DNA of 8,651 nucleotides from an uncultured Campylobacter sp. (GCA_947090385.1 CAMUNZ010000045.1:1-8651), one strand, 5' to 3'; positions 1 through 6,890 are shown, counted from the stretch's first letter. A program made the numbers and translations. The notes: generated by a model not told the origin, from the sequence alone.

Positions 1-77
1 AAATTATGCTAAAAATTTTAGAAATTTTAGAAGAAAATAACATAAAATTTGCGCCAAATACTGCAAGCGAAATTTGA
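1..77 (+). CDS. C-terminal end of an unidentified gene, 5' part outside window
   Basis: Reading from base 3 gives 24 codons ending in TGA at 75-77, with the peptide IMLKILEILEENNIKFAPNT followed by ASEI. The amphipathic helix followed by a 'NIKFA..T' ending is reminiscent of the cytoplasmic C-terminus of MscS-type mechanosensitive channels (compare 'GIEFAFPTQT'-like tails). This resemblance comes from memory of the family and rests on very few residues, so no product is assigned. The reading frame is open to the window edge. The codon use (AAA, GAA, ATT, TTA rich) matches the neighbouring genes. No hairpin terminator is evident between its stop and nrdD. It could be any gene with a charged helical tail. 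Confidence 0.5.
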   Translation, partial: IMLKILEILEENNIKFAPNTASEI

Positions 78-147
78 TTTGCAAAAAAAAGTTATTTATT
101 ATTTTAAGAAAATATAAAATTTAAGGGCTTAAAAAGAGTTGCAGGGA

Positions 148-153
148 TATAAT
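148..153 (+). promoter_or_regulatory. Candidate -10 box for the nrdD operon
   Basis: A perfect TATAAT lies 27 nt upstream of the nrdD ATG at 181, predicting a leader of about 20 nt. No convincing -35 is visible, as is usual for Campylobacter sigma-70 promoters. A second A/T-rich candidate (TATAAAAT, 113-120) lies further upstream. I see no complete FNR-type palindrome in 78-180. The box lies inside the region that would be coding if translation began at the in-frame TTG at 139, which argues against that start. Confidence 0.5.
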
Positions 154-180
154 CGCAAACTATTATTTAAGGGCAAATTA

Positions 181-2286
181 ATGAAACAAATTATTAAAAG
201 AAATGGTATAAAAGAAAATTTTCACGCTTACAAAATAGAAGATGCTATAAAAAAAGCATTTGAAAGTGAAAATGTCACGTATGATAATAAAATTTTTTAT
301 GCAGTTATCGACGAACTTGCTGGGCTTGAAATTTTAAGCGTTGAAGAAATTCAAGATATTATAGAAAAAGCGCTTTTTGACGGTGGATATTTTGGTGTTT
401 TAAAAAGTTTTATGCTTTATCGCCACACGCATAAAATGCAACGAGAGCAAATTTTAGATCAAGATACAACTTACATAAATTCCACTCAAACGATTAACGA
501 ATACATCAACGGCACAGATTGGCGTATAAATGCAAATTCAAACACAAGCTATTCAAATGCTGGACTTATTAACAATACAGCTGGAAAAGTTATCGCAAAT
601 TTCTGGCTTGATGCAGTTTATAGCAAAGAAGAAGGTTTGGCGCATCGAAACGGTGATTATCACATTCACGATTTAGATTGTTTAACTGGATATTGCGCCG
701 GTTGGTCGCTTCGGGCACTTTTAAACGAAGGATTTAACGGCGTTCGTGGTAGAGTAGAAAGTCGCGCACCAAAACATTTTAGAGAAGCTTTGTATCAAAT
801 GGCAAATTTTTTAGGAATTTTACAAAGTGAATGGGCTGGCGCACAGGCATTTTCAAGTTTTGATACATATTTGGCACCGTACGTTTTTAGGGATAAATTA
901 ACTGATAGAGAGATCAAAAAAGCCATTACAAATTTTATTTTTAATCTTAATGTTCCTGCACGTTGGGGACAAAGTCCATTTACAAATGTTACTATCGATT
1001 TAATTTGTCCTGATGATTTAAAAGAACAAATTCCTACGATCAACGATATTCATATGTTTAGTGATATCGCAAACGATGAAGATTTGTTAAAAATTGCAAA
1101 AAGTCGTGGCAAAAACTCTCTTTGTGATATGACTTATGGAGATTTTCAAAGTGAAATGGATCGCATAAATATCGCATTTTATGAAGTTTTAACAAAAGGA
1201 GATAAATGCTCTCAGCCATTTACTTTTCCAATTCCAACTGTAAATATTACAGAAAATTTCGACTGGGATAGCAAAGTCGCTTCGGTACTTTTTGAAAATA
1301 CAGCAAAAATGGGATCTAGTTATTTTCAAAATTTTGTCGGCTCTCAATATACAACTGATAAAAATGGCAACCGTATTTCAAATGAAAAAGCTTATAAGCC
1401 AGGCGCAGTTAGATCGATGTGTTGCAGACTTCAACTTGATTTAAGAGAGCTTTTAAAACGCGGTGGTGGATTATTTGGAAGTGCAGAAATGACTGGATCG
1501 ATCGGCGTTGTAACGATAAATTTAGCGCGCCTTGGTTATAAATACAAAAACGACAAAAAAGCACTTTATAAACAGCTTGATTATCTTTGTGAGCTTGCTA
1601 AAAATACGCTTGAAAAAAAGCGCAAATTTGTAACCAAAATGTACAAAAGAGGTTTGTATCCTTATACGGCTAGATATTTGCCAGGATTTAATCACCATTT
1701 TAGCACGATCGGCATAAACGGCGCAAACGAAATGATACGAAATTTTACAAACGATAAAGAAAATATCTCTACAGAATTTGGACGAAATTTTGCTATAGAA
1801 ATGATTGAATATTTGCGTGAAAAAATCAAATCTTTTCAGCAAAGCACAGGAAATTTATACAATCTTGAAGCAACGCCAGCAGAAGGCACAACTTATCGTT
1901 TTGCAAGAGAGGACAAAAAACGCTTTGCTGATATCATTCAAGCGGGATTTGGCGAAAATATTTATTACACAAATTCCACTCAATTGCCAGCAAATTTCGG
2001 TGACGATCCCTTTGAAGCGCTTGATAAACAAGACGAACTTCAAAGTAGCTATACGGGCGGAACAGTTTTTCATCTGTATATGAAAGAGCGCATTAGTTCG
2101 GCTAATACATGTAAGGATTTGATAAAAAATATTATCACAAATTATAAATTGCCATACATTACGATTACGCCTATTTTTAGCGTATGTAAAATCCATGGAT
2201 ATATTGCTGGTGAGCACGAATACTGTCCACATTGCGACGCGGAAATTTTGGCAAAGGAGAATAAATGTCAAACGCAGAAATTTTAA
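181..2286 (+). CDS. nrdD: Anaerobic (class III) ribonucleoside-triphosphate reductase, large polypeptide lacking the glycyl-radical loop
   Basis: Catalytic body of the oxygen-sensitive enzyme that reduces ribonucleoside triphosphates to deoxynucleotides for anaerobic DNA synthesis in the cytoplasm. From the ATG at 181 it has 701 codons. AAGGG at 169-173 lies 7 nt upstream; the in-frame TTG at 139 has no such support. Residues 1-90 form an ATP-cone (KQIIKRNG start), the usual allosteric domain. The core follows with DLDCLTGYCAGWSL (C167, C172), the RSMCCRL active-site cysteine motif (C414/C415) and NLEATPAE (561-568). A zinc-ribbon-like cluster C669-x2-H672...C682-x2-C685 is near the end. In typical NrdD proteins this cluster is followed by the glycyl-radical motif RVxGY. 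Here the ORF instead ends after CQTQKF, and that motif is in the overlapping gene at 2265-2438. Without it this polypeptide should be inactive alone. The activase gene follows downstream. Confidence 0.95.
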   Translation: MKQIIKRNGIKENFHAYKIEDAIKKAFESENVTYDNKIFYAVIDELAGLEILSVEEIQDIIEKALFDGGYFGVLKSFMLYRHTHKMQREQILDQDTTYINSTQTINEYINGTDWRINANSNTSYSNAGLINNTAGKVIANFWLDAVYSKEEGLAHRNGDYHIHDLDCLTGYCAGWSLRALLNEGFNGVRGRVESRAPKHFREALYQMANFLGILQSEWAGAQAFSSFDTYLAPYVFRDKLTDREIKKAITNFIFNLNVPARWGQSPFTNVTIDLICPDDLKEQIPTINDIHMFSDIANDEDLLKIAKSRGKNSLCDMTYGDFQSEMDRINIAFYEVLTKGDKCSQPFTFPIPTVNITENFDWDSKVASVLFENTAKMGSSYFQNFVGSQYTTDKNGNRISNEKAYKPGAVRSMCCRLQLDLRELLKRGGGLFGSAEMTGSIGVVTINLARLGYKYKNDKKALYKQLDYLCELAKNTLEKKRKFVTKMYKRGLYPYTARYLPGFNHHFSTIGINGANEMIRNFTNDKENISTEFGRNFAIEMIEYLREKIKSFQQSTGNLYNLEATPAEGTTYRFAREDKKRFADIIQAGFGENIYYTNSTQLPANFGDDPFEALDKQDELQSSYTGGTVFHLYMKERISSANTCKDLIKNIITNYKLPYITITPIFSVCKIHGYIAGEHEYCPHCDAEILAKENKCQTQKF
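2254..2259 (+). promoter_or_regulatory. Strong Shine-Dalgarno for the small glycyl-radical ORF
   Basis: AAGGAG lies 5 nt before the ATG at 2265 and is embedded in the last codons of nrdD. In the frame of the small ORF, a TAA (2262-2264) sits immediately before that ATG. Translation of the small ORF therefore cannot be a continuation from further upstream in that frame. Independent initiation at this site is the simplest way to make the glycyl-radical peptide. Confidence 0.8.
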
Positions 2287-2438
2287 AAGCAAACGAAACA
2301 AAACGCACAAAATGTGTTGTCTATACAAGAGTTATGGGTTATCATCGTCCAGTTGAAAGTTTTAATTTAGGAAAACAAGGTGAGCATAAAGAGCGAGTGC
2401 AATTTTGCGAAAATTCGTGCAAAATGTCGCAAAAATAG
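2265..2438 (+). CDS. Separate glycyl-radical polypeptide of class III ribonucleotide reductase (57 aa)
   Basis: This 57-codon ORF overlaps the end of nrdD by 22 nt in a different frame. It reads MSNAEILKANETKRTKCVVY and continues TRVMGYHRPVESFNLGKQGE. RVMGY (residues 22-26) with the following RPV..FN.GK is the C-terminal glycyl-radical signature of NrdD. G25 (codon 2337-2339) would carry the radical after activation by the NrdG-type enzyme encoded 21 nt downstream. The missing C-terminus of the upstream NrdD and this ORF together make a complete class III reductase. The ORF has its own AAGGAG and ATG. Its last residues (FCENSCKMSQK) add two cysteines, C48 and C52, beyond what I expect for an NrdD tail. 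By analogy with GrcA (YfiD) and pyruvate formate-lyase, a small protein can supply a glycyl radical in trans, but here it would be the only source. The alternative is a frameshifted nrdD. Confidence 0.85.
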   Translation: MSNAEILKANETKRTKCVVYTRVMGYHRPVESFNLGKQGEHKERVQFCENSCKMSQK

Positions 2439-2459
2439 CCTAATTTTGGCTTAAAACGC

Positions 2460-3140
2460 ATGAATCAAATTTACTCGGTTACGCCATTTACATTCACCGA
2501 TTTTCCTAACAAAATCGCTTGTGTGGCGTGGTTTGGTGGTTGCAATATGCGTTGTATTTATTGTTACAATGTGCCTGTTGTGGAATTTGATCAAAGCAAA
2601 GGCGTTAGCAACGATGATTTTGTGAAATTTTTAGCGTCTCGTGTTGGTAAATTAAATGGCGTTGTGTTTAGTGGCGGAGAATGCACGTTAGCGCCTGGTT
2701 TTTTAAAACTCTTAAACAAAGCAAAAAAGCTAAATTTTGCTACAAAAGTCGATACAAACGGCACAAATTTTAAAGCGATACAAACGGCTATAAATGAAAA
2801 TTTAATTGATTATATCGCACTTGATTTTAAAGCGCCGTCGGATAAATTTAAACTCATAACTTGTTCAAATTTGTATAAAAATTTCATTCAAACGCTGAAA
2901 TTTCTAATAAAAATTGATTTTAATTTTGAAGTTCGCACAACGATACATAGTGATTTTTTAAGTGCTAAAGATATATCAAAAATGGCTGAAATTTTAGAAA
3001 ATTTAGGATATAAAAATAGCTATTTTTTGCAAAATTTTTTAGCAACTAATCATAATTTTAAGCCATTGCAAAATCCAAAAAGTACTTTCGATTTTAACGA
3101 TATAAAAACAAATTTAAAAATTGAATTAAGAAATTTTTAA
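2460..3140 (+). CDS. nrdG: Radical-SAM activase for anaerobic ribonucleotide reductase (NrdG type)
   Basis: A 226-residue radical S-adenosylmethionine protein. The cluster motif C28-x3-C32-x2-C35 (GGCNMRCIYCYN) binds the [4Fe-4S] cluster. SGGE (71-74) is the usual SAM-contacting GGE motif, and KVDTNGTN a little further on is the conserved strand-loop of the fold. The opening, in which TDFPNKIA leads straight into the cysteine motif, is typical of the NrdG2-like activases (anaerobic ribonucleoside-triphosphate reductase activating proteins). Its role would be to cleave SAM and abstract hydrogen from the glycine of the reductase, here G25 of the small ORF ending 21 nt upstream. No strong Shine-Dalgarno precedes the ATG, so expression may depend on translation of the upstream ORFs. 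The stop overlaps the end of recR on the other strand by 4 bp. Confidence 0.88.
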   Translation: MNQIYSVTPFTFTDFPNKIACVAWFGGCNMRCIYCYNVPVVEFDQSKGVSNDDFVKFLASRVGKLNGVVFSGGECTLAPGFLKLLNKAKKLNFATKVDTNGTNFKAIQTAINENLIDYIALDFKAPSDKFKLITCSNLYKNFIQTLKFLIKIDFNFEVRTTIHSDFLSAKDISKMAEILENLGYKNSYFLQNFLATNHNFKPLQNPKSTFDFNDIKTNLKIELRNF

Positions 3141-3703
3141 ATTTTTACTCGCCCCAAAAGCGCTTTACTGATAGATAATGAATCTATATTTTCAAGGCTT
3201 ACTCCAGTTGGAATTCCTTGTGCTACTTTAGTAAATTTTAAATCTAAATCGTTTAATTTATCTTCTATAAAAAGCGTCGTGGCATCGTTGTTTATATTTG
3301 GAGTTAATGCAAAAATTATCTCTTTTGTGCCGTTGTTTTTTATGCAAAATTTTAATTTTTCCAAATTTTCATCACTAAGATTATCTAAAACAAAATATTT
3401 CCCTTCAAAAGAGTGACTATTTTCTAAAATTAAAATATCTCTTGGATTTTCAACTATGCATAAAAGTTCGTTTTCTCTCGTATCATCAGCGCAAATTTCA
3501 CAAATTTCATCTTCACTTAAACCACCGCAAATTTTGCATTTTTTTAAACTTCTAACAGCTTCTTCTATGCAATGTGATAAATTTAATCCTATAAAAGATT
3601 TTTCTAAACTTACAAAATATGCATAACGCAAAGCTGATTTTTTGCCAACTCCTGGAAGTTTTTCAAAACACGCTACAAGTTCGTCAAATTTATCAAGTTT
3701 CAT
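3137..3703 (-). CDS. recR: Recombination mediator protein RecR
   Basis: RecR works with RecO (and RecF where present) to load RecA on SSB-covered single-stranded DNA in gap and break repair. The 188 residues are close to the usual family length of about 200. In order they show a helix-hairpin-helix (EKLPGVGKKSALRYA, about 13-27), a C4 zinc finger (CKICGG...CEIC, about 56-71) and a Toprim domain starting at LLCIVENPRD. The C-terminal QGIPTGVSLENID region corresponds to the conserved end (E. coli-like 'GLPVGGELEYVD'). The ATG (3701-3703) is separated by one base from the racS stop, so it is the third gene of the racR-racS-recR operon and probably translated by coupling. The 3' end overlaps nrdG tail to tail by 4 bp, leaving no room for a terminator between them. 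Confidence 0.93.
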   Translation of the reverse strand: MKLDKFDELVACFEKLPGVGKKSALRYAYFVSLEKSFIGLNLSHCIEEAVRSLKKCKICGGLSEDEICEICADDTRENELLCIVENPRDILILENSHSFEGKYFVLDNLSDENLEKLKFCIKNNGTKEIIFALTPNINNDATTLFIEDKLNDLDLKFTKVAQGIPTGVSLENIDSLSISKALLGRVKI

Positions 3704-3704
3704 T

Positions 3705-4946
3705 TTATTTTCTTATCGCCGGTTTATCAAATTTTATATAAAAATGGTGCGAATTGTCTTTAAATTCGTAGTCGAAATTAAATTTGTGCATAGAACAAAT
3801 TTTATCTATTATATAAAGTCCAAGTCCAAGCCCTGAGACTTTTGAATTAGAATTTCTTATAAAAGCTTCTTTAAAATGAGAAATATCAATCTCTTTTTCG
3901 CCTGAGTTTATAACGCAAATTTTATCAAGATCACAGATAATTTTACATTTTTTATCTGTTGAGTATTTTAAAGCATTATCTATCAAATTTTTTATAGCTA
4001 AAGAAAAAAGTTGAAAATCTACTTTTATAATCGCATCATTTTCCATGCAAATTTGCACTTTTTTTTCGAAATCATCAAGCATCAAAATATCTCTTGTTTG
4101 TTCTAAAACTAAACTAAAATGGCAATCTTGATAATTTAAAGAGTATGATTTACTTAAAAGTTGTTCGATTTTAGCGAATTCATTTATCATAAAATCCAAT
4201 CTTTCAAAAATTCGAATAAGCCTCTTTTTTTGCGTGTCATCTTCTATCATTTCGCTTACGATTCTGCCTTTACCGATAGGAGTTTTTAATTCGTGCATAA
4301 TCGTTCGCAAAAATAGTTGCCTTGAGTTTATTAGTTTTCGAATTTGTGTTACGGCATTATCAAATTCAAAAGCAACTTCGCTAATTTCATCAAAATATTT
4401 TCCGTCAAAACATTTTATATCTAAATTTCCATTAGCAAATTTTTTGATATTTTTATTTAATTTTTTTAAAGGACTTAAACTTTTTATTACTGAAATATAT
4501 AAAACTACAAGCAAAATAGAGGCTAGAAAAAAGCCAATCCATAAAATATCATTGACGCCTTTTAAATTTTTATTTTCAAAAAGTAGCAAAAATGATTGAT
4601 TTTCTAATAACAAATATATGCAATCTTTATGTTTTAAAGATGTAAATTTTCCAAAAGGAGTAGATCTTGTAAAAATTTTTTCATTATCTTTTAAAATTTG
4701 TTTTATTAATTTTTCATTTTCTACAACTTTCATTTTGAAATTTGCAAAAAAAGCGTTTAAATTTTGCGGTATGTATCCAGCTTCAAAAGATCCTATTAGA
4801 TAACCTATCGAATTTAATTGAGAATCTTTTGTTTTTTCTATCAAAATATCTTTTTGTAATTTTCCAAAAGTTACAAAAAGAGTGCAAATGATAGAAAAAA
4901 CTATCAAAAAAGCTATCGAAATTTTGGTGGTTATAGAGTAATTCAT
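3705..4946 (-). CDS. racS: Two-component sensor histidine kinase, RacS-like
   Basis: Inner-membrane sensor kinase of 413 residues. TM1 spans about 9-28 and TM2 about 133-154. The roughly 100-residue stretch between them is presumably the periplasmic sensor. A HAMP-like linker (about 155-205) leads to the HisKA box TIMHELKTP with phospho-acceptor H218. The ATPase domain has an N-box (IKNLIDNALKYS, N320/N324) and a G-rich lid SGLGLGLYI (371-379). The usual D-x-G-x-G box is replaced by INSGEK (346-351), so the first acidic residue is Asn. It is encoded directly after the response regulator with an ATGA overlap (4943-4946). The name rests on the racR-racS-recR order opposite dnaJ, as in C. jejuni, where RacRS responds to temperature and low-oxygen respiratory conditions. 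It also resembles ArsS-type kinases of Helicobacter. The signal sensed is not visible in the sequence. Confidence 0.88.
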   Translation of the reverse strand: MNYSITTKISIAFLIVFSIICTLFVTFGKLQKDILIEKTKDSQLNSIGYLIGSFEAGYIPQNLNAFFANFKMKVVENEKLIKQILKDNEKIFTRSTPFGKFTSLKHKDCIYLLLENQSFLLLFENKNLKGVNDILWIGFFLASILLVVLYISVIKSLSPLKKLNKNIKKFANGNLDIKCFDGKYFDEISEVAFEFDNAVTQIRKLINSRQLFLRTIMHELKTPIGKGRIVSEMIEDDTQKKRLIRIFERLDFMINEFAKIEQLLSKSYSLNYQDCHFSLVLEQTRDILMLDDFEKKVQICMENDAIIKVDFQLFSLAIKNLIDNALKYSTDKKCKIICDLDKICVINSGEKEIDISHFKEAFIRNSNSKVSGLGLGLYIIDKICSMHKFNFDYEFKDNSHHFYIKFDKPAIRK

Positions 4947-5617
4947 CCTATTAATTTATACCCAATTCCTCTAACTGAAAAAATATGCGTAGGATTTTTT
5001 GAATTATCACCGATTTTTGTTCGAAGTCGACCGATAATAACATCCAAACTTTTAGAATCTTTATCTTTTAAACTTTTGCAATGATAAACAAGTTGTTCTC
5101 TTGAAACTGAAAAACTATGTTGTTTTATCAAATATTCTAAAATTTCATATTCTGCAGGAGTTAGAGTTAAAGGTTTATTACTAAAATAAATTTCGTGTCT
5201 TTTTTCGTCGATTTTAAATTGAGAATTTGTAACTTCTTCTGCTTCATTTAAAATTGCTTTTTTATATCTTCTTATCAAACTTACAATTCTTGCTTGCATT
5301 TCTTTTGGATCATAAGGTTTTGGTAAATAATCATCTGCGCCTATTTGAAGTCCGACGACTTTATCGCTAACATCGCTTCTAGCGCTTGATATTATTATCG
5401 GAATATCATATTTTTCTCTTATTTCTTTACAAACTTCAAGTCCGTCCATCCCTGGCAATGTTAAATCCAAAATCACTAAATCGTAATTTTTAATACCAGC
5501 ACTAATTCCCAAATATGGATCTTCGAAATTCGTTATTTTTATATTATATTTAAGCAAGTATTCAGATAAAATTTGTGCAAACTCAGTGTCATCTTCAATC
5601 ATTAAAATATTTATCAT
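4943..5617 (-). CDS. racR: OmpR-family response regulator, RacR-like
   Basis: A 224-residue cytoplasmic DNA-binding response regulator. The receiver domain (1-120) has the acidic pocket E8-D9-D10, phospho-acceptor D51 (VILDLTLPGMDG), S78 and K100 (LPKPYD). The C-terminal winged helix (about 130-224) has the PAEYEILEYL and RLRTKIGD...VRGIGYKL signatures of the OmpR/PhoB class. The ATG is supported by AAGGA (complement of 5624-5628) 6 nt upstream. It is the first gene of the minus-strand operon and its stop overlaps the kinase start (ATGA), which predicts coupled, matched synthesis of the pair. It is divergent from dnaJ across 126 bp, so it may control itself and dnaJ from that region. The racR name is inferred from context and family. 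Confidence 0.92.
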   Translation of the reverse strand: MINILMIEDDTEFAQILSEYLLKYNIKITNFEDPYLGISAGIKNYDLVILDLTLPGMDGLEVCKEIREKYDIPIIISSARSDVSDKVVGLQIGADDYLPKPYDPKEMQARIVSLIRRYKKAILNEAEEVTNSQFKIDEKRHEIYFSNKPLTLTPAEYEILEYLIKQHSFSVSREQLVYHCKSLKDKDSKSLDVIIGRLRTKIGDNSKNPTHIFSVRGIGYKLIG

Positions 5618-5646
5618 AAAAAATCCTTATTTTAAAATTTTTTAAA

Positions 5647-5652
5647 TCTATA
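5647..5652 (-). promoter_or_regulatory. Candidate -10 box for racR-racS-recR
   Basis: On the minus strand this reads TATAGA, 29 nt upstream of the racR ATG, giving a leader of about 20-25 nt. It overlaps a plus-strand TATAAT (5649-5654) that could serve as a distal -10 for dnaJ, so the two divergent promoters may share DNA. Assigned by eye only. Confidence 0.4.
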
Positions 5653-5686
5653 ATCTTAACAGATTTTTTTTAAATTAATGTTAATA
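5651..5686. repeat. Pair of similar 11-bp elements in the racR/dnaJ divergent promoter region
   Basis: TAATCTTAACA (5651-5661) and TAATGTTAATA (5676-5686) match at 9 of 11 positions with a 25-bp period. The inner TTAACA and TGTTAA can also be read as an inverted repeat with a 17-bp spacer. The left copy overlaps the candidate -10 boxes. Response regulators of the OmpR class often bind direct repeats near their own promoter, so this could be a RacR site. The A/T richness makes a chance match quite possible. Confidence 0.3.
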
Positions 5687-5707
5687 AAATTTTTACTAAA
5701 AATTTTG

Positions 5708-5713
5708 TAAAAT
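5708..5713 (+). promoter_or_regulatory. Candidate proximal -10 box for dnaJ
   Basis: TAAAAT, preceded by TTG, lies 30 nt before the dnaJ TTG start, predicting a leader of about 23 nt that includes the Shine-Dalgarno. A better-matching TATAAT at 5649-5654 would give a leader of about 85 nt. I cannot tell which is used, or whether both are. Confidence 0.35.
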
Positions 5714-5731
5714 GACAACTTTTTTAATTTT

Positions 5732-5737
5732 AAGGAG
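5732..5737 (+). promoter_or_regulatory. Shine-Dalgarno fixing the TTG start of dnaJ
   Basis: AAGGAG ends 6 nt before TTG at 5744. The residues after this TTG (DYYEIL) are the invariant beginning of DnaJ proteins, and no ATG or GTG in frame would preserve them. The TTG start is therefore secure despite being the weak codon. Confidence 0.85.
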
Positions 5738-5743
5738 AAAATT

Positions 5744-6856
5744 TTGGATTATTATGAAATTCTTGGAATTTCAAAAAATGCCGATGCAAGCACAATAAAA
5801 CAGGCATTTAAGAAACTCGCTTTAAAATATCATCCAGATAGAAATCAAGGAAGCAAAGAAGCGGAAGAAAAGTTTAAAATGGTATCTGAAGCTTATCAGG
5901 TTTTAAGCGATCCTGAAAAAAGAGCAACTTACGATAGATACGGAAAAGATGGATTAAATGGATTTTCTTCTAGAAAATCACAAGGTTATAGTTTTTTTGA
6001 TGAATTTACCAGCTCTTTTTTTGGTGATTTTGCAGAAGAATTTGGATATTCTAAACAAAGCAAAGAAGAAAAATATCCTTTAAATATCGAAATTCCTGTA
6101 GTTTTAGAGTTTAAAGAAGCGATTTTTGGCGTCAAAAAAGAGTTGAAATTTAAAATAAAAACTCCTTGTAAAAATTGTAATGCAACTGGCGCAAAAGATG
6201 GCGAAGAAGTTACTTGTCCGCATTGTGGCGGAAGAGGACAAGTTGCTTTTAGACAATCTTTTTTATCTTTTGTGCAGACTTGTCCACACTGTCAAGGTTA
6301 TGGAAAAATTGTAAAAGAAAAATGCCCTGAATGTTCTGGTTTAGGATATAAAGAAAAAGAAACAAAAACGAGTATAAATATACCAGCTGGTGTTGATAAT
6401 GGAACTAGACTAAGGATTGCAAATAAAGGAAATATCGCATTAGATGGCACAAAAGGCAATGTTTTTGCGATAATTCAAGTAAAAGAAGATAAAAATTTTG
6501 TAAGACATAACGATGATGTTTATATTGAAGTGCCGATTTTTTTTACACAAGCGGCTTTAGGAAGTTTAATAAAAGTTCCGACTTTGCGCGGTGAAGCAGA
6601 ATTAAAATTAAAAATGGGGACAAAAGATAAAGAACAATTCGTAATAGAAAAACAAGGCTCACCGAATTTGAATACAGGCGAAATTGGAAATCAAATAGTG
6701 CAAGTTAGCATAAAATATCCTAAAAAATTATCTGACGAGCAAATTAGACTTTTGATAGAACTTGAAAGCAGTTTTGATATAAAAGAGGAAAAAAATATTG
6801 GAGAAAGTGGAGTTTTTGACAAATTAAAAAGTTGGTTTTCTTCGCTTTGTAATTAA
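5744..6856 (+). CDS. dnaJ: Chaperone protein DnaJ (Hsp40)
   Basis: Co-chaperone that delivers unfolded proteins to DnaK and stimulates its ATPase. The 370 residues are normal for full-length (type I) DnaJ. The J-domain occupies about 1-70 with the essential HPD in KYHPDRN. A short linker rich in Gly/Phe/Ser follows. Four zinc-binding CxxCxG repeats are then visible in order: CKNCNATG, CPHCGGRG, CPHCQGYG and CPECSGLG. The C-terminal substrate-binding domains follow, with INIPAGVDNGTRLRIANKG and VPIFFTQAALGSLIKVPTL. Translation starts at TTG behind a strong AAGGAG. The gene stands alone, divergent from racR and closed by its own hairpin terminator that begins at the stop codon. No HrcA-type CIRCE repeat is seen upstream, so any heat control here would have to come from another regulator. 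Confidence 0.97.
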   Translation: MDYYEILGISKNADASTIKQAFKKLALKYHPDRNQGSKEAEEKFKMVSEAYQVLSDPEKRATYDRYGKDGLNGFSSRKSQGYSFFDEFTSSFFGDFAEEFGYSKQSKEEKYPLNIEIPVVLEFKEAIFGVKKELKFKIKTPCKNCNATGAKDGEEVTCPHCGGRGQVAFRQSFLSFVQTCPHCQGYGKIVKEKCPECSGLGYKEKETKTSINIPAGVDNGTRLRIANKGNIALDGTKGNVFAIIQVKEDKNFVRHNDDVYIEVPIFFTQAALGSLIKVPTLRGEAELKLKMGTKDKEQFVIEKQGSPNLNTGEIGNQIVQVSIKYPKKLSDEQIRLLIELESSFDIKEEKNIGESGVFDKLKSWFSSLCN

Positions 6857-6890
6857 AAAGCTTGAAATTTGAAATTTTTCAAGCTTTTTT
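6855..6890 (+). terminator. Rho-independent terminator of dnaJ
   Basis: AAAAAGCTTGAAA (6855-6867) pairs perfectly with TTTCAAGCTTTTT (6877-6889) around a 9-nt loop, and a run of T follows. The left arm begins inside the dnaJ stop codon. The flanking A and T runs make it work on either strand in principle, but only dnaJ reads into it. Confidence 0.85.

Noticed and set aside
139..180. In-frame TTG at 139 as an nrdD start, adding 14 residues
   Set aside because: The added stretch contains a perfect -10 box and has no Shine-Dalgarno. ATG 181 has AAGGG at good spacing and begins at the ATP-cone.
2263..2286. Programmed frameshift joining nrdD to the glycyl-radical ORF
   Set aside because: A -1 shift would have to occur within the 22-nt overlap. 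I see no phased X-XXY-YYZ slippery heptamer there, and the TTT-TAA end favours +1, the wrong direction. Independent initiation with a good SD is simpler, though a frameshift is not formally excluded.
795..2328. Minus-strand and alternative-frame ORFs within nrdD
   Set aside because: They overlap a strongly conserved gene, have no recognisable motifs, and show Cys/Phe/Ile-rich compositions typical of shadow frames.
3642..4803. Plus-strand ORFs opposite recR and racS
   Set aside because: They are antisense shadows with no ribosome sites and no domain features, lying over clearly coding minus-strand genes.
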